This document shows, piece after piece, positions 42,420 to 54,759 of a DNA stretch of 64,000 nt. Below the pieces are notes generated by a model. The model worked only from the letters and a program-made list of their open reading frames with translations, made no database searches and was not told the DNA's origin. Location: the NCBI GenBank assembly GCA_008638375.1, contig CM018052.1, positions 26,133,071 to 26,197,070 on the forward strand. The letters run 5' to 3'. Position 1 is the stretch's first letter; every line of letters begins with the position of its first letter. The DNA comes from Nyssa sinensis. Taxonomy: Eukaryota > Streptophyta > Magnoliopsida > Cornales > Nyssaceae. The position numbers and the translations under genes were made by a program.

Positions 42420-42790
42420 GTCAAAATATGTAAATTATTTTTAGTTTTTAAAATTTGAATTAATCTCAAATTTGGTATTTTAGGTTAAATATCTGTTTTT
42501 CTAGTTTTAGTAGGATTGATATATAAAAATTAATAGTTTTCTATTCAAATATTAGTATTTTAACTCTATAAATATGATGTAACAAGTTTTTATGGTGAAT
42601 TTTTTTTTATCAATAATCTTTAATTTCAAATTTTAGAGAATCTATTCTCTTTTTGAGTTTATTATTTCAAATGGGCTTATTGTTATCCGTTGTGGATATT
42701 ATCATTGTCATCTGTATTCTTTTATGTTCCCTTGTTGCGTTACTCTCATATCAATCGAGATTAAACCCAAAGTTTGGATAATATATTATT
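42420..42790 (+). repeat. LTR-like fragment
   Basis: Shares CTATAAATATGATGTAACAAG with the minus-strand sequence near 47370 (CTATAAATATGATGTAATAAG) and similar flanking AT-rich text. A solo or truncated LTR of the same family as the decayed unit at 47.2-48.25 kb is likely. Confidence 0.35.
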
Positions 42791-44311
42791 ACCCACTTTA
42801 ATTGAAATATACTAGAGGCCTACTCTTGACATTGTACCTTGTTATGTGTGTAATAAAATATCACAATATATTGTTAGATATATCATAATTTTTGTAATTA
42901 TGATATGATATTTGAATTTGAAAAAATTTCACATAATATGGCAAATATCATAGCACAACATTTTTAGCTTTAAATTTCTCGCAATTAATATCAATTATAT
43001 AGTATAATAATTCATACTATATCGCAAAATATCATGAAATCTCACACTTTTAAATTTAATTCAACAAGAACTTAATATTTTACATTATTAATATAATTTT
43101 TTTTTTGTATGTTTACTTTTATTTAATATGCATGCCAAATTTACTCTTATTTATGTTAATATAATTACATTTTTTGTAAATTATAGTTATTAATGCTTTT
43201 TATATTTTCATCAAGTTACACTTTTTTTTTATAAAATTTCTTAGCACATAGTTATCAAACAAAAAATATATTTTTAATATATTGACCCAAAATAATACAT
43301 TACCATATTAATTAATACTTTAAAAAAATTTATTCAAAAATTTCATGATTTGATACTAATATCCACAATTTTTTTAAAAATTACAATATCAATATATAAT
43401 TGTGATATATATATATATATATATTTAACTTACGATATATCCATTTTATCAATATTTTATTTCTTGGCATATACATACACACAAATTTATGTGTGTATGT
43501 GTTTGTGCATGTACAGATAGATGTACGATCTTATTAGACAGTATAGAGGAGCTTTTAAATTTTGGATTTTCTTTCAGTTGCTCAAGGGTATCTCCAATCT
43601 AATTTTAATTTGAGATTAAAATTTATTGAAAATGAAGAAAATCTCTTTTCACAAAACTACAATAAAAAAAAATAATACTAGAAAGAAATTAATAAGCTTT
43701 TTGAATTCAGACCCCTTTCCTCCCTAGTCCTCTCTAGTAAAGCGGAAACTCGTTTTTCTTCTCTCATTTTGGTAGTGATAATAAGGTGATCATAAATCAA
43801 TATCAAGTGTTAAAACACTAATGCTAAATGTATATTTGGCGGAGTGATAAAGGCTTCAAAATGGGGGCCGGTCCCACAATTTTTCAAACAATTCTTAAAA
43901 ATGCGTAGTAAATTCGACGGTCTGGTAACGCAATTTTCATGTGACCATAGGGTCCTTAGGAGCACTAAGTGGAACAATACAACTGGAAAATACTGGAGAA
44001 TACCATCTATTCATTTGGATAAACTGTAAAAAAATATAGTTTAAGTTAAATTATGATTTGAATAAATAGTGGTGAAAAAATACTATTTGAGTTAAGTTGT
44101 TTAGTATTTAAATTACTTTTTAAAAAAGTTTTATTGAAATTATTTTTAAGAAAGTCCGTTTTGAGTTAAGTACGGCCAATAAGCCGAACCAAATACCTAA
44201 TAAATTAGAAAGATTCATTTTAAACTTGAAAATGTCATTAAGTGCGGTCAACAAGTGAAACCAAACATAGCCTCAGTAGTCCTAGAACTCATTTCAAATA
44301 AGAATATACAT
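42791..44311. other. AT-rich intergenic DNA
   Basis: No gene. An (AT)n run lies near 43404-43426. The part 43840-44275 is less AT-rich at first and ends with AAGTGCGGTCAACAAGTGAAACCAAA-like sequence reminiscent of hAT-type ends, but I cannot delimit an element. Confidence 0.5.
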
Positions 44312-44864
44312 AAAATTTTGAGAAAAATACTAAAAAGTCTCTAAAATAAATTTTTCAATTCAAAAAATCCAAAATACATTTTTTTAATCTAAAAAGTCTA
44401 AAAAAAAAAATTTTAATACAAAAAAAATCAATTATTAACTTCTATCTTAACACCGTTAAAAATATATTATTGATTATACTAAAATGACCTTCAAGATACA
44501 TTTTAGAAAAAAATTACTAAAAAATATATAAAATAAATTTTTTAATCCCAAAAAATCATAACATTTTATAAAGTAAAAATTTATTTTTTAGGCATTTTAG
44601 ATAAAAAAAAAATGTTATGTATTTTGTTTGTATTGAAGAATTTGTTGTATCTATTATTTAATATTTTTTTAAAATGTATCTTGAACGTTATTTTGATTTA
44701 ATTAATAATATTTTTTTAATGGTGTTAAAATGAAAATTAACAATTAGATTTTTTTTTTGTATTAAAATTTATTTTGAATCTTTTAAATAGAAAAAATAAA
44801 TCATGAACATTTTAGATTAAAAAAAATATTTTAAAAACTTTTTAATATTTTTCTTAAAATTTTC
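44312..44864. mobile_element. Long foldback element of about 550 bp
   Basis: The left part and the reverse complement of the right part match over roughly 200 bp, for example AAAATTTTGAGAAAAATACT against AAAATTTTAAGAAAAATATT, and CAAGATACATTTTA in both arms. No open frame. Probably a non-autonomous DNA transposon. No target duplication was secure in such AT-rich flanks. Confidence 0.65.
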
Positions 44865-47195
44865 TAATAGGACCCGTCCATCATTAGTTCAAAATTCAGT
44901 TAGTTGTAGCATTGACAATGCTTATTATATAGCTGTTTTGAATGGCATTCTTATTATTTTCATGTCTCAACCCACCAAACAGTACTGCACAAAATACCTT
45001 TTTTAGGCTTTTAATTATTCTTATTTTCACATTTATTTCATTGCCCTTCCTTCATGTAAATGGAATATTGTGAAAGAAAAATTATTATTATTATTATTAT
45101 TATTGCAGTTCACTAATATATTTTAAATTTTGCAGATTTTTTGGGGTTTAAAATTAAAATATTTTTCAGAAAGGACATTTACTTAAAAAAAAAAAACCGG
45201 CGAGCTTCAGTTTTAAACTTTCCATTTTATGGTGATAAAGTAGTATGAACAACATCTGATCTCTTATAATTAATATTTAATAAGTTAATAATATATGATA
45301 ATTAATAGATTTTTAAGAAATCAATTTGCTTTTATGGTCTATAATCTAATAATTAATACTTTTTTTATTTCTTATAATATTAATTATAAGAGTGATAAAA
45401 TAGTCACATAAATTCCTATATATATATATATATTTCATTTATGAGAACTCTTGATAATTATATTTATTAATTTTACATAATTGGTGTAAAAGTAATGTAA
45501 GTGAAAAAAAATTATGATATAAGTAAGCTTAAAAAATACTACTTATTTAGTTCAAAAAAATATTAAGAGTTTTTTTAATAACTTAACTTGAAACATTATA
45601 TGTATTTTTTTATAAAAAATTAAAATATCATACAAAAGTTTTATATAAGGTCTTTTTTTTCACTGAAAATTATATGCATATAAGCAATATTTTTTAATTA
45701 ATAAAAATATATGAAAATTTAATAATTAATATTTTTAATATATTTTATGCTTATTAATTAGAAGAGAATTGACTCCAACATGAAATATATGTCATATGTG
45801 AAAACTTGATATGCATCCCTATATAATTTTCTATTTTATGAAATGACCCGTTGGTAATGGGTGTGGGGTGTGGTAGAATTAGAATTTTATGATGAAGAAA
45901 AATAACAAGAGGGTGGGAGGAGTTGACTTTTTCATATTGTCAAGGGTAAACCGGTCAAGAACAGAGAAAGTTGAAATAATGTTAATTTAAGTTGACCTAT
46001 TGTTAATTTTAATGCATTAACTCTAAATGTAGTCAATTTTTAAAAAATAGTACCTCGCAATGTAATTCTAGAATGAAAAGATTACAATACTTAATTACGA
46101 CTTAAAAAGGAGATCATTTGGCTTTGAATTAGGTAAAAGTAAATTTTTTCTCATTCTCATACAATTTTAATTTGTCATGTATATAATTATACGACTTTTT
46201 AATTTTAATTAAAAAATAAAAATTACATAAATTAAAAAATGCATATATATTGCATACATGTTTGATTGTGATAATGACATATATTCTTTCTACTCACTTT
46301 GGATTTAAGTATTGTTCTATTTTTTTTAATACAATCTTTGGTTCCATACTCGTACCTACTTCTGTGTCATTATCATAATTTGATACATATGTATTATACG
46401 TGTGTTTTTTTAATTTTTATTTTTTAGTTAAAATTAAATAGTCATATAATATACATGTGATTGTATGTATAATATAATAAGATTGTGACACGTATTGTTA
46501 AATCACCAGTTTATCTAAAATTTTAATATGTTAGAGATAGTGTTACTTTAGTATTATATTTTCTAACAAGAATGTAGGTAGGATGAGATTTTTCATACCC
46601 AGTATGGAATCAAACATTATCCTTTTTTTTCTATGTCAGTAACAAATTTTTTATATCTGTCATTCGTAACTTTGGAACCGATACTTATTACTGTTTAGTA
46701 GAACAAGATTGGAATAGAAATCTAAAACACGAATACCAACTCCACAACACCTGCACTATTTAAATTATAAAAGATGCAACAGTAAAAATTCGAATCATAC
46801 TGAACACTTGGACTTAGTAACCAAAGTAATTCCCTGATATAATATAATGAATGCTAGAGAGTTGGGGGGCTGACACCAGCTCAACACGTGTACAATTAGG
46901 TTACCAGGTCTGGTAATTTTGGCAATTATGTTATATATTTATTACCTTTGATTGCAACAATTATCGTGAAAGTAATTGTGAAAAAATTCACATCAAGGAA
47001 CAAGGGCCAGGAGGTACAACTGAAACAAAACACGTGAACCCTGCAGACTATTGCATTTTTTGAATTAATCTGTTTAAGATCAAGTGCATCCCAATCCTGG
47101 GTACGTAGAGACAAACTGGAAAGTCATCAGTGCTACCTCTTTCATGAACATCTCAGTTCTCACCATTTTTACACACACATTTGACATTCACATGA
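44865..47195. other. AT-rich intergenic DNA
   Basis: No gene supported. Includes an (ATT)n microsatellite at 45081-45104 and an (AT)n run at about 45417-45433. The part 46850-47190 is less AT-rich but has no coding signal I can defend. Confidence 0.55.
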
Positions 47196-47600
47196 ATCTA
47201 TGCAAAAAAAAATGTGAAAAAGAGAATTGAATATGTTGAATTTTTTATAAAATAAATAATATAGAGATTTCTCATTTAATAATAAAAAATAATTTTTCAA
47301 AATTCGTAATTAATATTTACTAATAACAAAAATCATAATAATGACTTATTACATCATATTTATAGTATTAAAAGACTCCTATTTTGACTAGTAAATAAAA
47401 ATTCTTATTTTTATACTAATCTAAATATAATAAAAATTAATAATTCAATTAGGAAATTACTAATTTTTATATTTCCTATTATAATTCTAATAAAACAAGG
47501 AAATTAAATAAATTAAAATTGAAAACTAAATAATCCTAATACAACTCTAAAATAACTGTTCTTATTTTTAGGGTTCCATATTTGTCCTACATCAGTCTCT
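47196..47600 (-). repeat. Possible LTR or 3' region of the decayed unit to the right
   Basis: On the minus strand it begins about TGATGTAGGACAAATATGG at 47600 and contains CTATAAATATGATGTAATAAG. It directly follows the decayed frame at 47692-48250. The downstream end is not fixed. Read as an LTR-like segment by its TG start, promoter-like box and similarity to 42420-42790. Confidence 0.35.
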
Positions 47601-47691
47601 CCACTCGTTTCGAATTAACTAGATGAATGTGACCATGAACTCATCCATAATCTGACAATAATAATTGAATAAGTAAATATTCAAAGAGTTA

Positions 47692-48205
47692 TTCTACTAC
47701 ATCTTTCATGAAATCCATAACTCTAGGCTTCTGTATTGATGATAATAGTGTTCCTGTAATGAAACAAAAATTATCTTCTTGATCATCTACAAGTTTGATA
47801 TTCGTGAAAGTATGAGAATCATCTTTTGTGAATTCAAGTTCGTTTCCATCTTTAACATTTACAGCTACCATTAAAATTTCTGTTTTCTCTTCCATAAAAG
47901 AGTTTATTGAATCTATCAAGTCTGAATTTTCTTATTCTTTCTCCACAATAGAACTCTCAGTGAATTCTTCTTCTTTTTTCATTGTATTAACTGTTTTAGC
48001 AACATCAATAGAAATAAATTTAATTTAATTTTCTATTGACTCATTGTGTTCATCTTCAATAGATGAAATAACTTAATTTGCATCTTCTATGATAAGAGGT
48101 TCTTCTAAAAGAACGTTGACTTCTTTCAACGGTTCAATAATTGCAACTTTATCGGTCAAAGTTATTTCAACAATTTCATATTTTACTTGTATTTTTTTCT
48201 TGGTA
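47692..48205 (-). pseudogene. Decayed acidic-protein frame of unknown family
   Basis: One minus-strand frame runs about 170 codons with three TAA codons that each fit CAA in an otherwise coherent Glu/Lys/Ile-rich protein (EIVEITLTDKVAIIEP, EEPLIIEDAN, then after the last TAA a 76-residue piece ending VMDFMKDVVE). All three lesions are the same C-to-T change. The LTR-like segment just downstream suggests a retroelement-borne gene. I do not recognise the family. Confidence 0.45.
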
Positions 48206-48888
48206 CTTTCTCATGACGGCCTTTATTTCTCTTCTAAAATTTGTAAATAACATTTAAGCATTTTCAGATCTTGTAATAGTAAAAATCTCGTGTAGTAGAT
48301 TTGTCCTTTAAATTCATTCTATGTGACGAGGAGGTGGGAAAAAATGATGGCAATGAATATATGGAGCGGTGTGTGGAGCAAGAAATGAAGGAATGCGAGT
48401 GGAGGTGGGAATGAAAGAGTAAATGATGTGGTCCTAAGAAGTCCTCTATGATATTGGTTATGGAGGAGCTGGTAGCAGCAGCTACACATGCAAGGCCAAC
48501 TAAGCATGAGTAAATGTTACATGCATCCCTGCACGCAAAGGGGGTTCCATTTAATTTCTTCTGCATGCCTCCATCGAAGGTACTCTTGTCTTATATGTAT
48601 GGTTTAGGTTTGGATTATGCTGTTTTGGGTCATGATGAAGGAGGGCCAGGTTGTCACTTGTCACATGTTAGAACTGGAGCACACAGTAGTTAGTACTACT
48701 GTTGCCTACTGTCCATATATTTAAGCTTCAATTCATCCCCTGGTTAATTTCATCATGCAGCTACCAATTCAAGATTTACTTTTGTTTCCAATGCAATAAG
48801 GTTGGTCTAGACTGTCCAGCCATGAATCGAGTTTTACTATTGCAGTTTCTGCAAAAACACACACACACACATATAAATATAAATTACA
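48206..48888. other. Intergenic DNA without a supported gene
   Basis: A mixed-composition block with a purine-rich stretch (about 48310-48480) and short (CA)n at 48856-48872. Its minus-strand frames are low-complexity Ser/His/Leu sequence. Confidence 0.45.
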
Positions 48889-49107
48889 GTAAGATTAATT
48901 AGCCATGTATACTTGGAGGACAGCTACTGTCCAAAGAAGACTACAGAATGGCTTGATATACTTTGTGGGCTTGAATCCAGCAGACAGATTTGTTGGAGAA
49001 GGTCAAACTTCGTCCCAGAATCTCCACCAGAGAACAAGCTGCCTAATATAAATGCCACTGCAGAAGGGTCTCAGAGTGGTCGAGGACACATAAATACTAG
49101 GGTTTAG
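48889..49107 (+). other. Possible exon or gene relic
   Basis: Less AT-rich than its surroundings. One frame stays open from a candidate acceptor (TTACAG, 48883-48888) to TAG at 49105-49107. It encodes a normal-looking peptide with KKTTEWLDILCGLESS and ICWRRSNFVPESPP. No ATG in this frame, so it could only be a downstream exon or fragment. No partner exon was found. Unknown family. Confidence 0.25.
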
Positions 49108-49729
49108 AGCTCTACTTGTTCCATTTTTTCCCGTTGTCCTCGGCAAATGAGTGTGAGCTCTATCTCGATACATGATGATGATAATGACAAGTTATAATAT
49201 CGATACATAATGTTCCTACAATTTGGATATATATATATATATATATATGCATATATAGATTTATTTTTTGTAATAATATTAATTGATTAATTTTAATATT
49301 TAAAAATTAATAAAATTGAATTTTAAATAAGATGGGAATCCGATTTGAGGAGACGAGACAGAGATGGAAATGAAGAACATAAGTAATAGAGCTGGATAAA
49401 AATGAGAAAGATTATTTTTAAATTAGTGATGAGGGGAATTTCACACCTTTAACTCATTCCTTTGTCATCTTTATTTATGTCCTTTTACTTTGCTAATCAC
49501 GGTCTCACAAGTAAATCAATAATTTAAATAGTTGGTAACTATTGCATATGTACATCATCAACTCTTTGAATTGCCAAATTACATGATACACAGCCCATTT
49601 AACAGGATTTTTCAAGATGAGATTACGCGAAAAATTATTCATTAGTTTTGGTGTATTGTACTCAAATCAAAGAATATATGATACATCAGTAGGATATGTG
49701 AGTTACTTGATGTGTTTGATATTTATTGG
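49108..49729. other. Intergenic DNA left of the copia element
   Basis: No gene. (AT)n run at about 49229-49248. Confidence 0.5.
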
Positions 49730-49734
49730 TCTTT
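49730..49734. repeat. Left target-site duplication of the copia element (GTCTT)
   Basis: Identical to 54755-54759 on the other side of the element. Confidence 0.92.
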
Positions 49735-50161
49735 GTAGAAGAAAATGTTGAAATGCATAACAAATCAAGCAATGGAAACCGTAGCAGTCAACAAGAAGAA
49801 AATCTGGAGGAAGAATAGGAAGACCAACAATCTGATTTTCTACTGATCTGCTCTCCATCTTCTGCTGACATTCAAATTGGAAAATCTAGAGGAAGAATAG
49901 GAAGACCAACGATTTGATTTTCTACTGATCTGCTCTCCATCTTCTGCTGACATTCAAATTTTAAATAGATTTTCTGTTGTCATTATTTTTCTGTTATCTT
50001 TTAAATTTAAATAGATTTTTCTGATTAGATCTTCTGTTGCTATTTCTGTTGTACTCCAGCTCTATAAAAGAGCAACCATGTAACGATTACATCTGATTTT
50101 GGATACACAGTCAAAACAATTCAATTATATTCTCTGCTTTTTAATTTCCTATTCTCTTACA
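49735..50161 (+). repeat. 5' LTR of copia element
   Basis: 427 bp, TGTAGA...CTTACA. TATA box TATAAAAG at 50063-50070. Contains an internal direct duplication of about 80 bp beginning at CTGGAGGAAGAATAGG / CTAGAGGAAGAATAGG. Confidence 0.95.
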
Positions 50162-50178
50162 TGGTATCAGTTTGAGCC
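50162..50178 (+). other. Primer-binding site of copia element
   Basis: TGGTATCAG directly after the LTR matches the initiator-Met tRNA 3' end; the usual AGC continuation is displaced (TTTGAGCC). Confidence 0.8.
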
Positions 50179-50200
50179 AGCAAAAGACTAGCGTCTCATC

Positions 50201-53200
50201 ATGTCTTCCTCTCCTTCCTCGTCCAGTAGCATCACCAATTCCTCCTCTTCTATCCCTACAATGACTCCAATCTCTCATATTGTTTCAATCAAGTTGACTC
50301 CTGATAATTATCCCCTTTGGAAGGCACAATTATTGCACTATTTTCGTGGCCAAGACCTGTATGGCTATCTTGATGGTACTGTCACCCTCCCTCCCCAAAC
50401 TATTGATGCTCTGCATCCTAATACGGGTGCCATTAATACCATTCCAAATCCTGCGCATTCTCAATGGCTGCGACAAGACAGTCTCATCCTCAGCACTCTC
50501 ATGTCGTCCATGACTGAGGGAGTCTTAGCTCAGATAGTCTCTCATGCTACCTCTCATAAGGTTTGGCGAGCACTTGAAACAAAATTTTCTTCACAATCTA
50601 GAGCTCGCACCATCCAAGTTCGAACTCAACTTGCTAATGCAAAGAAAGGCAGTCAATCTGCCAATGATTATTTTCTGTCAATCAAAAAATTAGCTGATGA
50701 ACTTGCTATGGCCGGCCAACCTCTCAAATGTGACGACATTATTTCTTATGTTCTTGCTGGGTTAGGACACGAATATGATAGCTTCGTATCCTCTATCTAT
50801 GCTCGTACTGATCACGTCACACTTGAGGAGGTATACTCTCTCCTTATTGTTATTGAATCTCGTTTAAACCGTCATCATCTTTCTACTCCTGCACCACTTG
50901 CTGAGGCGAATGTTGTTCAGAGGCAGTCACAACAATCCAACAATAGGGGCCGAGGTGGCTTTCGTGGTAGAGGCCGCCATAACAACTATCGGGGAGGGGG
51001 TGCTTTCTCTTATACTCGCAGTAACACATCTAATTCTTCTACAGTTGTGTGTCAAGTCTGCGAGAAACCTGGCCACTCCGCTCGCAAATGCTACCATCGT
51101 TTCGATCTCACCTATCAAGATCCTCCTCCTTCTCAGAATAAACAAGCCTTCGTTGCAGCCAACAATGGCGGCTGGGAGAATGACTGGCTTGTGGACACAG
51201 GTGCTACTCACCATATCACACATGATATGGCCAATCTGAACCTAAAAAGTGATGACTATAATGGTACAGACCAACTTCAAGTTGGCAATGGTCAAGGTTT
51301 GCGTATCTCTAAAACTGGCAATTCTTCTCTTCATTCATCATCTCATTCCTTTGTATTAAATCAAGTTCTCTTAGTCCCTCAAATTAAAAAAAATTTACTT
51401 TCTGTTCAGAAATTCTGTATTGACAATAATGTTTATTTCGAGTTTCATGACAAATATTTTCTTGTGAAGGATTACTCGGGGACCGTCCTTCATCGAGGCC
51501 AAGTCAGTAATGGGTTATACCATTTCTCCAACAACAACGTTCCTCCTCAAGTCTTTTCGAGTGTTCGCATTTCGTTTGATCAGTGGCATCGTCGACTTGG
51601 TCATGCTGTTTCTCCAGTTGTTCAACATGTTCTGTCCTCTAATAAGCTTCCAGTTGATACAATAAAAAGGCACTCTGTGTGCCCTGATTGCCAATTAGCC
51701 AAGAGTCATGCTTTGCCTTTTAATAATTCTACTTATGTTTCTAATTCTCCATTAGACTTAATTTTTACAGACGTATGGGGTCCGGCATTTGTAGCCTCAA
51801 CTACAGGTGCTCGATATTATGTTAGTTTTCTGGATAATTATTCAAAATTCCTGTGGTTATTTCCAATTAAATTAAAATCTGATGTTGAGCGTGTTTTTCT
51901 TCAATTCAATGTTATGTTGAAAAATATTTTGAACGTAAAATCAAGGCCATACAATCAGATTGGGGTGGTGAGTACCGTAGACTTCATAATTATTTTACAG
52001 AAAATGGCATTGCTCATCGCCTAGCATGCCCTCATACTCACCAACAAGTCGGCCAAATTGAGCGAAGGCATAGACAAATTGTTGAAATTGGACTCAGTTT
52101 ATTAGCACATTCGAATTTACCTCTAATTTACTGGGAAGATGCCTTTTATACTGCAACTTATTTAATTAATCGTCTTCCAACACCCATTCTCAACAATTTG
52201 TCACCTTATGAAATGCTTTATCACCGGATCCCCGATTTTTCTTTCTTACGTGTCTTCGGATGTGCATGTTGGCCTAATCTTAGACCATATAATAAACATA
52301 AATTGGATTTTAGAAGCAAATCATGTGTTTTCATTGGCTATAGTGTTAATCACCACGGGTACAAGTGCCTTGACTTATCAACTGGTTGTGTTTATGTTTC
52401 GCATCACGTAATCTTTGATGAAAATTTGTTTCCTTATCAGAAAAATACCTCCTCTACATCATCCTCAAAGTCCCACTCATCCACACATGTCACCTTGCCT
52501 TTAAATCTTAAATTCCCACCGACTGCCAGAACGGATGATATGCAATCCAGAATTATACCATTGGCAACTAATCATACTGTGCCTCTAGTGTCTCACTCTG
52601 CAGGAACAGATGAAGGAGCACCTATTAGGCATGCTAATTCTGTCTCCTCTCTAGCCATAGTAGCTGCTGAACATTCTCTATCTTCCAGCATACCAGCGGA
52701 ACCCCCTCAGCAAACCACGGATCCTACAGTCACGCAAGGAAACACCAGAACACATGCCATGGTTACCAGATCAAGGAACAATATTTTTAAACCAAAAGCT
52801 ACCCCTGATGATGTTGTACGGTATCCTCTACCGAAAGCATTACTTAGCTCTTTTAATTCTACTGATGTAGAACCATCATGTTATAGTGATGCAGTTAAGT
52901 CACCATACTGGCGTGCAGCGATGAATGCCGAGTTCGATGCTCTTCTACGCAATGGGACATGGTCATTAGGCGCTCCACCTCCAAAGGCCAACATCGTTGG
53001 TTGCCGATGGATATACAAAATTAAAAGACATGCTGATGGTTCCATAGAGCGGTATAAAGCCAGGTTGGTTGCCAAGGGATTTCATCAGCAAGAAGGTGTT
53101 GATTTTATTGAAACATTTAGTCCAGTTGTCAAGCATGCTACAATTCGAATAGTCTTATCCTTGGCTATTTCTTACAACTGGCAAATTAAGCAAATTGATA

Positions 53201-54411
53201 TCCAAAATGCCTTTCTACACGGCGAATTGGAGGAGGAAGTCTATATGGCCCAACCTCAGGGCTACATTCATCCACAATATCCTCATCATCTTTGCAGGTT
53301 ACATAAGTCATTATATGGCTTGAAACAAGCTCCGAGAGCTTGGTTCTCTCGTCTAATTGATAAGTTACGGGCGATTGGATTTTATGCTAGCAAGGCTGAC
53401 ACTTCTCTTTTTATTTGGCGCAAGAATGGTGTTCTGGTTGTAATTCTTATTTATGTTGATGATATTATCATTACGGGAAATTCTGGTTCTGCCATACAAC
53501 ATGTAATTCAAGCCTTGCATTCGGATTTTGCAGTTAAAGAGCTTGGTGACCTTAGCTATTTTTTGGGGGTAGAAGTCTTGCGCTCACACGAAGGTATGTA
53601 TTTAACTCAACATAAGTATGTGGCAGATCTCTTGAAACGCACTCACATGGCAGAAGCCAAGCCATGCACGAGTCCTATGTCAACTATCTGTCACCTATCT
53701 GCCACCGACGGAGCTAAGTATTCGGATCCATCTCTCTATAGACAAGTTGTTGGGAGCCTGCAATATTTAGCTTTCACTAGACCTGATCTTGCTTTTTCAA
53801 TTCACAAAGTAAGCAAATTCATGCATAACCCGTTGGAACCCTATTGGCAGGCAGTAAAAAGGATTCTACGTTATCTTAAACATACCATATCAACGGGTTT
53901 GTTCCTTGGCAGGTCGTCGAATTTTGCAATTCAAGCTTTTTCAGATTCTGATTGGGCAGCTGATCGTCGATTAGTCGGTGCATATTGTATTTACATGGGC
54001 ACCAACCTTATTTCTTGGCGCTGCAAGTTGCAGTCAATCTTATCTGAAATTGGCTTAAAGATTCCAACCCCGCCAGTGTTATGGTGCGATAATATTGGAG
54101 CCACATACTTGACTGCTAATCCTATGTTTCATGCCCGTACTAAGCACATCGAGATTGATTTTCATTATGTGCGTGACCAAGTTCGAAGAAAGCAACTTAC
54201 AGTTCAGTTTATTTCTACTAGAGATCAACTTGCTGATTCACTAACTAAACCAGTATCTCCATGCAAGTTTCAAACCATCTTGGCCAATCTGAACGTTCGA
54301 GCACTCCCCTTCAGATTGAGGGGGCGTGTAGAAGAAAATGTTGAAATGCATAACAAATCAAGCAATGGAAACCGTAGCAGTCAACAAGAAGAAAATCTGG
54401 AGGAAGAATAG
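50201..54411 (+). pseudogene. Copia Gag-Pol polyprotein, broken by a frameshift and an RNase H deletion
   Basis: The ATG at 50201 lies 40 bases after the LTR. Order: gag (first ~240 residues), CCHC zinc knuckle CQVCEKPGHSARKC near 283, protease DTGA near 331, integrase zinc finger (HRRLGH...CPDC) and core (FTDVWGP, FLDNYSK), RT with VDIQ-type QIDIQNAFLHG, LKQAPRAW and YVDD, then RNase H. A single base has been lost in the T-run near 51926-51930, which moves the rest to the frame that then stays open to 54411; the first frame stops at 52024. In RNase H, sequence passes from ISWRCKLQ straight to SILSEIG (about 54020-54040); roughly 30 residues usual here, including the catalytic Glu, are missing. 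The frame reads through the polypurine tract into the 3' LTR. Confidence 0.92.
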
Positions 54412-54754
54412 GAAGACCAACGATCTGATTTTCTACTGATCTGCTCTCCATCTTCTGCTGACATTCAAATTGGAAAATCTGGAGGAAGAATAGGAAGACC
54501 AACGATCTGATTTTTTACTGATCTGCTCTCCATCTTCTGCTGACATTCAAATTTTAAATAGATTTTCTGTTGTCATTATTTTTCTGTTATCTTTTAAATT
54601 TAAATAGATTTTTCTGATTAGATCTTTTGTTGCTATTTCCGTTGTACTCCAGCTCTATAAAAGAGCAACCATGTAACGATTACATCCGATTTTGGATACA
54701 CAGTCAAAACAATTCAATTATATTCTCTGCTTCCTAATTTCCAATTCTCTTACA
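54327..54754 (+). repeat. 3' LTR of copia element
   Basis: 428 bp, nearly identical to 49735-50161, with TATAAAAG at 54656-54663 and the same internal duplication. Confidence 0.95.
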
Positions 54755-54759
54755 GTCTT
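54755..54759. repeat. Right target-site duplication of the copia element (GTCTT)
   Basis: Identical to 49730-49734. Confidence 0.92.

Larger units (their letters stand above)
49735..54754 (+). mobile_element. Complete Ty1/copia LTR retrotransposon
   Basis: 5,020 bp with two LTRs, a tRNA-iMet-type primer-binding site, one gag-pol frame, a polypurine tract (TTGAGGGGGCG, 54316-54326) and a perfect GTCTT target duplication. Integrase precedes RT, as in all copia elements. The gag/protease style resembles RE1-type elements (Ale lineage, tentative). The LTRs differ by 10 substitutions and one single-base indel over about 428 bp, so it is much younger than Tat copies 2 and 3. Coding is broken twice (see the polyprotein entry). 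Confidence 0.95.
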
